This document shows positions 1 to 5,903 of a stretch of 12,524 bases of DNA, one piece after another. Below the pieces are notes generated by a model. It was not told the DNA's origin, searched no databases, and saw nothing but the letters and a program-made list of their open reading frames with translations. Both the position numbers and the translations under genes were made by a program. Each line of letters starts with the position of its first letter. Position 1 is the first letter of the stretch. Source of the DNA: an uncultured bacterium (GTDB taxonomy: Bacteria; Bacteroidota; Bacteroidia; Bacteroidales; Bacteroidaceae); contig CALZMB010000037.1 in the NCBI GenBank assembly GCA_945788485.1, positions 1 through 12,524 of the forward strand, read 5' to 3'.

Positions 1-17
1 TTATTTTATTAATAATC

Positions 18-398
18 ATGGCAATAAGAATTGTTGGAGTAGATTTGCCCCAGAATAAGCGTGGCGAAATCGCATTGACTTATATCTATGGTATAGGTCG
101 AAGTAGTTCAGCAAAGATATTGGATAAGGCAGGAGTAAGCCGTGATCTGAAGGTCAACGAGTGGAGCGACGATCAGGCAGCCAAAATCCGTGAAATAATC
201 GGCGCTGAATTCAAAGTGGAAGGTGATCTCCGTTCAGAGATCCAGTTGAATATCAAGCGACTGATGGATATTGGTTGCTATCGTGGTGTCCGTCATCGTA
301 ACGGTCTTCCTGTTCGCGGTCAGAGCACAAAGAATAATGCTCGCACCCGTAAGGGAAAGAAGAAGACTGTTGCTAATAAGAAAAAGGCCACTAAGTAA
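18..398 (+). CDS. rpsM: 30S ribosomal protein S13 (uS13)
   Basis: Small-subunit head protein that contacts the P-site tRNA and forms bridges to the large subunit. The 126-residue product starts MAIRIVGVDLP and has the helix-two-turn-helix core and the conserved C-terminal run around residues 91-111 (RGVRHRNGLPVRGQ followed by a basic tail ending KKKATK). Length is normal for bacteria. The ATG is preceded by an A/T-rich leader with no Shine-Dalgarno sequence, as usual in Bacteroidota. It is the first gene of the alpha operon visible here; in this phylum rpmJ/infA normally lie just upstream, outside the window. It is followed by an unusually long, structured 85-nt gap before rpsK. Confidence 0.98.
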   Translation: MAIRIVGVDLPQNKRGEIALTYIYGIGRSSSAKILDKAGVSRDLKVNEWSDDQAAKIREIIGAEFKVEGDLRSEIQLNIKRLMDIGCYRGVRHRNGLPVRGQSTKNNARTRKGKKKTVANKKKATK

Positions 399-403
399 TC
401 CTA

Positions 404-447
404 TTCTAAGAGAGAAGATTTGGCATTATGCGTCTTGAATCTTAGAA
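404..447 (+). promoter_or_regulatory. Structured rpsM-rpsK intergenic hairpin (candidate RNA regulatory or processing element)
   Basis: The 85-nt gap between rpsM and rpsK holds a perfect 8-bp inverted repeat, TTCTAAGA (404-411) with TCTTAGAA (440-447). Inside it is a second short stem (AAGA 415-418 with TCTT 433-436) capped by GCA/TGC (423-425 with 429-431). No T-tract follows, so it is not an ordinary terminator. An r-protein binding site or RNA processing site is an inference; no known family is recognised. Confidence 0.4.
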
Positions 448-483
448 AAGTATTTAGGTAACTTATAAATATTAAAAACAGTC

Positions 484-870
484 ATGGCAAAAAAAACAGT
501 AACGAAGAAAAGAAACGTACGTGTTGATGCTATAGGACAGCTTCACGTTCACAGTTCTTTTAATAATATTATTGTATCTCTTGCAAACTCTGAGGGTCAG
601 GTTATCTCATGGTCTTCAGCCGGCAAGATGGGATTCCGCGGTTCTAAGAAGAACACTCCTTATGCAGCACAGATGGCAGCTGAGGATTGCGCTAAGGTCG
701 CTTATGATCTCGGTCTCCGTAAAGTTAAGGCATATGTTAAGGGTCCAGGCAACGGACGTGAGTCTGCAATACGTGCTTGTCACTCATGTGGTATCGCAGT
801 TACAGAGATTATCGATGTGACACCACTTCCACACAACGGTTGCCGTCCTCCAAAGCGTCGTCGTGTATAA
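484..870 (+). CDS. rpsK: 30S ribosomal protein S11 (uS11)
   Basis: Platform protein of the small subunit, contacting 16S rRNA near the mRNA exit region. The 128-residue product has the canonical core (VHSSFNNIIVSL, the GFRGSKKNTPYAAQMAAE segment) and the diagnostic C-terminus DVTPLPHNGCRPPKRRRV. Length matches the bacterial family. The start follows an A-rich leader (attaaaaacagtc) with no Shine-Dalgarno motif. It is the second gene of the alpha operon, 54 nt upstream of rpsD. Confidence 0.98.
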   Translation: MAKKTVTKKRNVRVDAIGQLHVHSSFNNIIVSLANSEGQVISWSSAGKMGFRGSKKNTPYAAQMAAEDCAKVAYDLGLRKVKAYVKGPGNGRESAIRACHSCGIAVTEIIDVTPLPHNGCRPPKRRRV

Positions 871-924
871 TGACGTTCATCAGATAAATATCAATCATTC
901 TTTCAAATATTATAAATAGCACAA

Positions 925-1530
925 ATGGCTAGATATACAGGTCCGAAATCAAGAATTGACCGTCGTTTTGGCGAAGCCATCCTCGGTTCAGAAAAAGTTT
1001 TGTCCAAGAGAAACTTCGCTCCTGGACAGCATGGTGCCAACCGTCGTCGCAAGATGTCTGAGTATGGTGTCATGTTGGCAGAGAAGCAAAAGGCAAAGTA
1101 CACTTACGGCGTACTTGAACGCCAGTTCCGTAATTTGTTCATAAAGGCCGCCAAGGCTGATGGTATCACCGGTGAGGTGTTGCTCCAGTTGCTTGAGAGC
1201 CGTCTTGACAATGTTGTTTATCGTCTCGGTATTGCTCCTACACGTCGTGCAGCACGTCAGCTCGTTGGTCACAAGCACATCATCGTTGACGGTAATGTTG
1301 TAAACATCCCTTCATACTCTGTAGCACCAGGTCAGGTAATCGGTGTACGTGAGAAGTCAAAGTCACTTGAGGTGGTTGAAACATCACTTTCAGGTCGCAA
1401 CCACAGCCAGTATCCTTGGTTGGAGTGGGATGCTCAGACAAAGTCAGGCAAATTCTTGCATAAGCCAGATCGTGCTGATATTCCTGAGAATATCAAAGAG
1501 CAGTTAATCGTTGAGTTGTACTCTAAATAA
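925..1530 (+). CDS. rpsD: 30S ribosomal protein S4 (uS4)
   Basis: Primary 16S rRNA-binding assembly protein; in other bacteria it is also the translational repressor of this operon. The 201-residue product begins MARYTGPKSRIDRRFGE. It lacks the zinc-binding cysteines found in the N-terminus of some S4 proteins. An S4 RNA-binding domain spans roughly residues 92-155 (ESRLDNVVYRLG, then the RRAARQLVGHKHI segment). Only 11 nt separate it from rpoA, so the two are cotranscribed and perhaps translationally coupled. Whether S4 autoregulates in this phylum is not shown by the sequence, but the structured gap upstream of rpsK is a candidate site. Confidence 0.98.
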   Translation: MARYTGPKSRIDRRFGEAILGSEKVLSKRNFAPGQHGANRRRKMSEYGVMLAEKQKAKYTYGVLERQFRNLFIKAAKADGITGEVLLQLLESRLDNVVYRLGIAPTRRAARQLVGHKHIIVDGNVVNIPSYSVAPGQVIGVREKSKSLEVVETSLSGRNHSQYPWLEWDAQTKSGKFLHKPDRADIPENIKEQLIVELYSK

Positions 1531-1541
1531 TCATTAAATTA

Positions 1542-2534
1542 ATGGCGATATTAGCATTTCAAAAACCTGATAAAGTTGTAATGCTGGAGGCCAACGACAA
1601 AGTCGGCAAGTTCGAGTTTCGTCCTCTTGAGCCAGGCTTTGGTATTACTGTAGGTAATGCCTTGCGCCGCATTCTTCTTTCATCGCTTGATGGTTTTGCC
1701 ATCAACACTATCAAGATTGATGGTGTAGAGCATGAGTTTTCCTCTGTCCCTGGCGTGAAGGAAGATGTCACCAACATTATTCTTAATCTCAAGCAAGTGA
1801 GATTCAGACAAGTAGTAGATGAATTCGAGAATGAGAAGGTCAGCATCACCGTCGAGAACACAAATGAGTTCAAGGCAGGTGATATTGACAAGTATCTGAC
1901 TGGATTTGAAGTGTTAAATCCCGATTTGGTGATTTGTCATTTAGACTCAAAAGCATCAATGCAGATTGACCTGACAATCAATAAAGGCCGTGGCTATGTC
2001 ACTGCTGAAGAGAACAGACAGTTCTGTACTGATGTCAATGTACTTCCAATCGATTCTATCTATACCCCTATCCGTAATGTCCGCTACAATGTAGAGCCTT
2101 ATCGTGTTGAGCAGAAGACAGACTACGATAAGCTTGTGATAGAAGTGACAACGGACGGTTCCATACACCCGAAGGATGCGCTGAAGGAAGCAGCAAAGAT
2201 TCTTATCTATCATTTCATGCTATTCTCAGATGAGAAGATTACTCTTGAGAATCCAGAGCTTGAAGGCAACGAGGCATTCGATGAGGAGATTCTTCACATG
2301 CGCCAGTTGCTCAAGACACGTCTTGTGGATATGAATTTGTCTGTACGTGCTCTTAACTGTCTCAAGGCAGCTGATGTCGAGACGCTGGGCGACCTCGTAC
2401 AGTATAATAAGACAGACCTTCTCAAGTTCCGCAACTTCGGTAAGAAATCGCTTTCAGAGCTTGATGATTTGCTCGAGAGTCTGAATCTTTCGTTTGGAAC
2501 TGATATTTCAAAATACAAACTTAACCAGGATTAA
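1542..2534 (+). CDS. rpoA: DNA-directed RNA polymerase subunit alpha
   Basis: The alpha subunit dimerises to nucleate RNA polymerase assembly and contacts activators and UP elements. The 330-residue product has the N-terminal assembly domain (about 1-230), with the conserved NALRRILLSS dimer segment at 39-48. The C-terminal helix-hairpin-helix domain (about 250-318) contains VRALNCLKA at 268-276. This aligns with the E. coli DNA-contact segment around R265-K271, so the key Arg, Asn and Lys (R269, N272, K275) are present. The full length is typical. The gene sits between rpsD and rplQ in the usual order, and its stop codon lies within a small hairpin. Confidence 0.98.
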   Translation: MAILAFQKPDKVVMLEANDKVGKFEFRPLEPGFGITVGNALRRILLSSLDGFAINTIKIDGVEHEFSSVPGVKEDVTNIILNLKQVRFRQVVDEFENEKVSITVENTNEFKAGDIDKYLTGFEVLNPDLVICHLDSKASMQIDLTINKGRGYVTAEENRQFCTDVNVLPIDSIYTPIRNVRYNVEPYRVEQKTDYDKLVIEVTTDGSIHPKDALKEAAKILIYHFMLFSDEKITLENPELEGNEAFDEEILHMRQLLKTRLVDMNLSVRALNCLKAADVETLGDLVQYNKTDLLKFRNFGKKSLSELDDLLESLNLSFGTDISKYKLNQD

Positions 2535-2551
2535 TTTTTCAGTCTGGTTAA
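2521..2551 (+). promoter_or_regulatory. Hairpin across the rpoA stop codon
   Basis: TTAACCAG (2521-2528) and CTGGTTAA (2544-2551) form a perfect 8-bp inverted repeat whose loop contains the rpoA stop codon (2532-2534). It is followed by A-rich sequence leading to rplQ and not by a T-tract, so termination is unlikely. A role in uncoupling rpoA and rplQ expression or in RNA processing is possible but unproven. Confidence 0.3.
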
Positions 2552-2571
2552 CAAATTAGTAACAATAGAAA

Positions 2572-3057
2572 ATGAGACATAATAAGAAATTCAACCATCT
2601 CGGTCGTACTGCATCTCACCGTAAAGCTATGCTTGCAAACATGGCAATCTCGCTGATTATGCACAAAAGAATCACTACGACTGTAGCAAAGGCAAAAGAG
2701 CTCAAGAAATATGTTGAGCCTCTTATTACCCGTTCTAAGGACGACACAACAAACTCACGTCGTGTAGTGTTCAGCTATCTCCAGAACAAATATGCAGTAA
2801 CTGAACTTTTCAAGGTTATCTCACCCAAGGTTGGCGACCGTCCTGGTGGTTACACACGTATCATTAAGCTTGGCACACGTCAGGGTGATGCCGCTCCTGT
2901 CGCTTTCATTGAGCTCGTTGATTTCGATGAGAACATGGCAAAAGCTCCAAAGGCAGCAAAGCGCACACGTCGCAGCCGCAAGTCAACAGCTGCTGCACCA
3001 GCTACAGCAGAACAGACTGAGGCTGTTGCAGAAGCACCTGTAGCAGAAGAAGCTTAA
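2572..3057 (+). CDS. rplQ: 50S ribosomal protein L17 (bL17)
   Basis: Large-subunit protein near the peptide exit tunnel. Residues 1-120 form the conserved L17 domain (MRHNKKFNHLGRTASHRKAML at the start, RPGGYTRIIKLGTRQGDAAP at 90-109). Residues from about 122 to 161 are a low-complexity Lys/Arg then Ala/Pro/Glu extension ending EAPVAEEA. As a result the protein is longer than the roughly 120-residue enterobacterial form; such tails are common in Bacteroidota L17. It is the last gene of the classical alpha operon and lies 112 nt upstream of rplS. Confidence 0.97.
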   Translation: MRHNKKFNHLGRTASHRKAMLANMAISLIMHKRITTTVAKAKELKKYVEPLITRSKDDTTNSRRVVFSYLQNKYAVTELFKVISPKVGDRPGGYTRIIKLGTRQGDAAPVAFIELVDFDENMAKAPKAAKRTRRSRKSTAAAPATAEQTEAVAEAPVAEEA

Positions 3058-3091
3058 TCTTTTACGTACACATATTCCAAAAATAGCTTTC

Positions 3092-3135
3092 GGCTCAACC
3101 TATGGCAAGGAAATATCACTTAGCTACGTTGAGTT
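3092..3135 (+). promoter_or_regulatory. Possible rplS leader stem-loop
   Basis: In the 112-nt rplQ-rplS gap, CTCAAC (3094-3099) pairs with GTTGAG (3128-3133), extended by two G-U pairs, enclosing 28 nt. No T-tract follows. A TAGCTTTC at 3084-3091 is one base from the TAnnTTTG promoter box but lacks a good -33 element. Either a leader for L19 autoregulation or a chance fold is possible. Confidence 0.25.
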
Positions 3136-3169
3136 TGACCGATAAAACAAATTTAATAAGATCAACAAT

Positions 3170-3529
3170 ATGGATTTGATTAAAGTTGCTGAAGAAGCAT
3201 TTGCAACCGGCAAGCAGTTCCCTGCATTCCGTGCAGGTGATACAATCACTGTCGCTTACAAAATTATCGAGGGTTCCAAAGAGCGTATCCAGCTCTACCG
3301 TGGTGTCGTTATCAAGATCAGTGGTCACGGCGACAAGAAACGTTTCACTGTTCGTAAGATGTCTGGCACAGTAGGTGTTGAGCGTATCTTCCCTATTGAA
3401 TCACCGAACATCGAGTCTATCGAGGTGAACAAGCGTGGTAAGGTTCGTCGTGCTAAGCTCTACTATCTGCGTTCACTCACAGGTAAGAAGGCACGCATTC
3501 AGGAAAAGCGTGGTGCGTCAAAAGACTAA
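3170..3529 (+). CDS. rplS: 50S ribosomal protein L19 (bL19)
   Basis: Protein at the 30S-50S interface. The 119-residue product carries the family hallmarks FRAGDTITVAYKI (20-32), the RIQLYRGVVI segment, VERIFPIESPNIESIEV and KLYYLR near the C-terminus. Length is close to the 115 residues of E. coli. In many bacteria rplS sits with rpsP/trmD; here it follows rplQ on the same strand and is closed by a strong terminator, so it may be transcribed as the tail of the alpha operon or from its own weak promoter in the upstream gap. The start follows an A-rich leader. Confidence 0.97.
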   Translation: MDLIKVAEEAFATGKQFPAFRAGDTITVAYKIIEGSKERIQLYRGVVIKISGHGDKKRFTVRKMSGTVGVERIFPIESPNIESIEVNKRGKVRRAKLYYLRSLTGKKARIQEKRGASKD

Positions 3530-3553
3530 TCCCCAGAAGCATATATCATTTAT

Positions 3554-3585
3554 AGCCCAGTCACTCTATGTGTCTGGGCTTTTTT
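3554..3585 (+). terminator. Intrinsic terminator after rplS
   Basis: AGCCCAG (3554-3560) pairs with CTGGGCT (3574-3580) and is followed directly by a T-run through 3585. This is a textbook factor-independent terminator 24 nt after the rplS stop, closing the ribosomal-protein transcript. Confidence 0.9.
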
Positions 3586-3612
3586 CTACACTGCTCCTAT
3601 ATCCATTTGTTT

Positions 3613-4335
3613 ATGCTCATCCACATAACAAAGTCGATTCGTGTCTTCTTTCGTCGCTTGTTTCATGCATTCTTCCCGCCATGCTGCATTTGTTGCGGAG
3701 CACCTTTGCTGCCGTACGAGAAATACTATTGTGGTTCGTGTGATGCCGGAATGTCGAGGTATAATGAGCGTGAGAATTCGGCAGATTCGAAACGTAACAT
3801 GACTTTCTTTCTTGCTGCCCATGTCGAACATTTCGTTTTTGCCTACTATTATGTGCGCGGTGATGCCATACAAAAAATCATACATGAGATGAAGTATCAC
3901 TATTCACCTGATTTATGCCGTTATATGGGCAGAATAATGGCGACAGAGGAAAGCATAGAGCGTGTTCTTCCAGAGATTGATTATCTTATACCAATTCCAA
4001 TTTTCGCGGACCGTTTGCGTGAACGTGGATACAACCAAAGTGAATTGTTATGCTATGGGATAAGTGATGAAACTGGCATTCCGGTATTGCCAGATGCCGT
4101 TCGCCGCGTTCGCCGCACTCCGAAGCAGGCATTGCGTGGACGTGACGAGCGTATTGAAAATGTAAAAGATGCGTTTGAAGTTGTTACACCCGCTTCCTTG
4201 ATAGACAAACATGTCGCCGTAGTAGATGATGTTGTCACAACCGGCGTCACCACTTCCGAGTGTATTCGTGCAATATATAAGATACCCGGCATCCGTTGTA
4301 GTGTTCTCTCTTTGTCAAGCACTCCGCATCTTTGA
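3613..4335 (+). CDS. ComF family phosphoribosyltransferase-like protein
   Basis: Member of the ComF/GntX family: a zinc ribbon fused to a type I phosphoribosyltransferase fold. Members are linked to DNA uptake in competent bacteria, but the substrate is generally unknown. The product is 240 residues from the chosen ATG. Paired cysteines C25/C28 and C40/C43 form the N-terminal ribbon. RGYNQSELL (138-146) and the TPKQALRGRDERIENVKDAF region (169-188) are family signatures. VAVVDDVVTTGVTT (201-214) is the PRPP-binding loop. An earlier in-frame ATG at 3568 was rejected because it lies inside the terminator of the preceding operon. The gene is closed by the hairpin at 4351-4396. No other competence genes are visible. 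Confidence 0.93.
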   Translation: MLIHITKSIRVFFRRLFHAFFPPCCICCGAPLLPYEKYYCGSCDAGMSRYNERENSADSKRNMTFFLAAHVEHFVFAYYYVRGDAIQKIIHEMKYHYSPDLCRYMGRIMATEESIERVLPEIDYLIPIPIFADRLRERGYNQSELLCYGISDETGIPVLPDAVRRVRRTPKQALRGRDERIENVKDAFEVVTPASLIDKHVAVVDDVVTTGVTTSECIRAIYKIPGIRCSVLSLSSTPHL

Positions 4336-4350
4336 TTATACGATTATAAT

Positions 4351-4396
4351 GACAAAATCAGCCGCCTCGTTACTCAACGTGGCGGCTGATTTTGTC
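4351..4396. terminator. Long bidirectional hairpin terminator after the comF-family gene
   Basis: GACAAAATCAGCCGCC (4351-4366) and its exact complement (4381-4396) form a 16-bp perfect stem, with CGTT/AACG continuing inside it around a 4-base loop. The GC core is followed by T-rich sequence on both strands, so it could end the comF-family transcript and also the opposing integrase transcript. It begins 15 nt after the stop codon. Confidence 0.8.
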
Positions 4397-4569
4397 AATG
4401 TAGTGGTGATAGTCATTCGCTCAGTTTTCGATGCTTCACTGCAAGAATCCTGAATCACTATCGTTCATCTGTTCTATAAAAATAGAAAACTACTATTTGG
4501 TTTTGATTTGTTTTCGTTTTATCTCCTCCCTATATCATACTTTCAATAAGTTAATCATGCTATTTTGTC
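4397..4569. other. Non-coding A/T-rich spacer
   Basis: Sequence between the long hairpin and the small ORF downstream of the integrase. I see no ORF with coding character, no convincing promoter and no strong inverted repeat, only a weak TCTAT/ATAGA stem near 4474-4487. On the - strand there is a GGGAGGAG motif with no start codon at useful spacing. Confidence 0.4.
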
Positions 4570-4698
4570 TTACTGCTCTTCCTCCTCGTCATCTTCCCAG
4601 ATGTTTCCCCATGACGAAGTCTTTGTCAGATTATCCATGTCTTCTTCTACATCTGTAATTGGAGTTTCAATACTGGTTAGTTGCTCTCCTAATAACAT
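4570..4698 (-). CDS. Small acidic protein of 42 residues downstream of the integrase
   Basis: A short ORF on the integrase strand, starting 11 nt after the integrase stop codon, so it would be cotranscribed. The product begins MLLGEQLTSIETPITD and ends with a Trp-containing acidic tail (SSWGNIWEDDEEEEQ). It has about 13 Glu/Asp against one Lys, and no signal peptide or membrane segment. The tail is not what random A/T-rich sequence gives. I do not recognise the family. By position it could be a partner of the recombinase or a conserved passenger of the element, but most small excisionases are basic DNA-binding proteins, so that role is not supported. It could still be a chance ORF. Confidence 0.5.
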   Translation of the reverse strand: MLLGEQLTSIETPITDVEEDMDNLTKTSSWGNIWEDDEEEEQ

Positions 4699-4709
4699 AT
4701 TACAAGAGT

Positions 4710-5693
4710 TTATTTGTTTATAACTCTTATTACTTTCTGACATGCTTTATCGACAGCGTTGTCACATGCCTGTCCTATATAAATCTGTGTGGTTTTGATT
4801 GACGTATGCCCCATGGCTCGAGATATCACGTTCATCTCCACATCGTTTTTACAAGCAATGCTTGCCCAAGTATGTCTTGCGACGTATGATGTCAGATGCT
4901 TGTTTATCCCTGCCAGTTTTGCCAGTTCGCCCAAGTGTCTGTTGTATGTTGCGAGTGCCTTGCTGTATTGTTTGTTGTCCTGTTCTTTATCTTTCTCTTT
5001 AAGAATAGGGAATAGATACTTTCTTTTGTTGGATTTGTATCTGTTTATGATTTCCCTGATGCACGGTTCTATTTTTACTGTGACGCATTGTTGTGTTTTG
5101 TGCCTATAATAGATGATGTGTGATCCGTTCACCTGGGTTTGCTTCAAATGCGCCGCATCGATGAACGGCATTCCCATGGCATAGAAGCAGAACAGGAAAA
5201 TGTCTTGTGTTAGTTTCAGTTTGGTGTATTCTTCGAGTTTTAGGTCAGTGATGCTTTTGATGTCTTTTATCGTAATGTCACGTTTTGCAGTGCGTGCATT
5301 TCCTGTGAAGACGTTTTCAAACGGATGTCGGTTAGTGAAGTGCAGTTTCTTTGCTGAAATGTTATACAACGCCCTTATTGCTCTCATGTAGCACGACGAT
5401 GTGTTTCTGCATATGCCGTTGTCTTCCATCCATCTTTCATATCCCTGCATAGTTTTGCAGTTTATGTCAGCCGTTGTGACATCTTTGTTGTCGAGGAATT
5501 TAGAGAACGAGTTTAGGGCCACCGTATAGTTCTCGATAGTGCTTTGGCTCACTTTCCCCTTTTTCTCTTCGATGATTTTTCGTGCGTGTCGTACAAAGAG
5601 TTTCTGAAAGTTTTGTTTCTTACATGATGTCCGTGTAGTTTTTTTCTTTTCCTTCACGAACATTTTTCTGATTAGTTCAATCGGATTTTTCAT
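4710..5693 (-). CDS. Tyrosine recombinase/integrase with an altered first catalytic position
   Basis: Site-specific recombinase of the Bacteroidota phage-integrase type, 327 residues. The basic N-terminus is followed by a SAM-like core-binding domain (about 30-125), then the catalytic domain (about 140-320). Visible active-site residues are K199 (RHKT), R273-H274 (TSYVARHTWA), H296 (AMGHTS) and the nucleophile Y305 (TTQIYIG). In relatives the first arginine lies in a TRGM(S/A)FVD motif; here the segment reads YAMGMPFIDAA (171-181), so Arg is replaced by Met at 173. The Tyr at the first box II position is normal in this group. It is divergent from the receptor gene and has a matching promoter upstream. 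No attachment site or cargo is visible. It may be a domesticated or solitary recombinase, or a remnant of an integrated element. Confidence 0.92.
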   Translation of the reverse strand: MKNPIELIRKMFVKEKKKTTRTSCKKQNFQKLFVRHARKIIEEKKGKVSQSTIENYTVALNSFSKFLDNKDVTTADINCKTMQGYERWMEDNGICRNTSSCYMRAIRALYNISAKKLHFTNRHPFENVFTGNARTAKRDITIKDIKSITDLKLEEYTKLKLTQDIFLFCFYAMGMPFIDAAHLKQTQVNGSHIIYYRHKTQQCVTVKIEPCIREIINRYKSNKRKYLFPILKEKDKEQDNKQYSKALATYNRHLGELAKLAGINKHLTSYVARHTWASIACKNDVEMNVISRAMGHTSIKTTQIYIGQACDNAVDKACQKVIRVINK

Positions 5694-5724
5694 TTTCGTT
5701 GCAGTTTTTTGTTTGTTATTCCTG

Positions 5725-5756
5725 CAAAGTTCCGCTAATTTTTCGTTTGAGCCAAA
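5725..5756 (-). promoter_or_regulatory. Bacteroidota-type promoter for the integrase gene
   Basis: On the - strand, TTTG (5753-5756) lies 20 nt upstream of GAACTTTG (5725-5732), close to the phylum consensus of a -33 TTTG and a -7 TAnnTTTG; only the first base of the -7 box differs. It predicts a leader of about 25 nt before the ATG at 5693, which supports that start. Confidence 0.55.
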
Positions 5757-5853
5757 TCTTCACATTATTTTCTTGGGATTATCATAATGGAAATGTAACA
5801 TCGATGCCAAATTTTCTTAATCTCCATGTCATAAAGTTGTAAAAACATCCTTG

Positions 5854-5861
5854 TAATTTTG
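5854..5861 (+). promoter_or_regulatory. -7 box upstream of the TonB-dependent receptor gene
   Basis: TAATTTTG is an exact match to the Bacteroidota -7 consensus TAnnTTTG, about 42 nt before the receptor ATG. The -33 element is weak: the nearest TTG (5837-5839) is only 14 nt upstream of the box. Transcription from here would begin after the in-frame ATG at 5859, which argues for the later start at 5904. Confidence 0.5.
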
Positions 5862-5903
5862 CACCCGAAATCAGATTATGTACACATACTTATTCTATAT
5901 TAT

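Noticed and set aside
3568..3612. Upstream ATG of the comF-family ORF
   Set aside because: It lies in the loop of the rplS terminator, so a transcript starting downstream would lack it, and the extra residues are not part of the family domain.
4309..4416. 26-codon - strand ORF reading through the long hairpin (MTITTTLTKS...)
   Set aside because: It is mostly the terminator palindrome itself, has no start context and no composition suggesting a protein.
4226..4658. + strand ORFs of 75 residues after the comF-family gene
   Set aside because: They run across the terminator and antisense to the small acidic ORF, with no recognisable domain or plausible start context.
5859..5903. Upstream ATG of the TonB receptor ORF
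   Set aside because: It overlaps the TAATTTTG promoter box and would hide the signal peptide that starts cleanly at 5904.
5694..5903. Invertible promoter switch between the recombinase and the receptor gene
   Set aside because: Tyrosine recombinases next to surface genes do this in Bacteroides, but only 6-bp inverted repeats (TTGCAG 5699-5704 with 5722-5727; CATTAT 5763-5768 with 5784-5789) were found, too short to support it.
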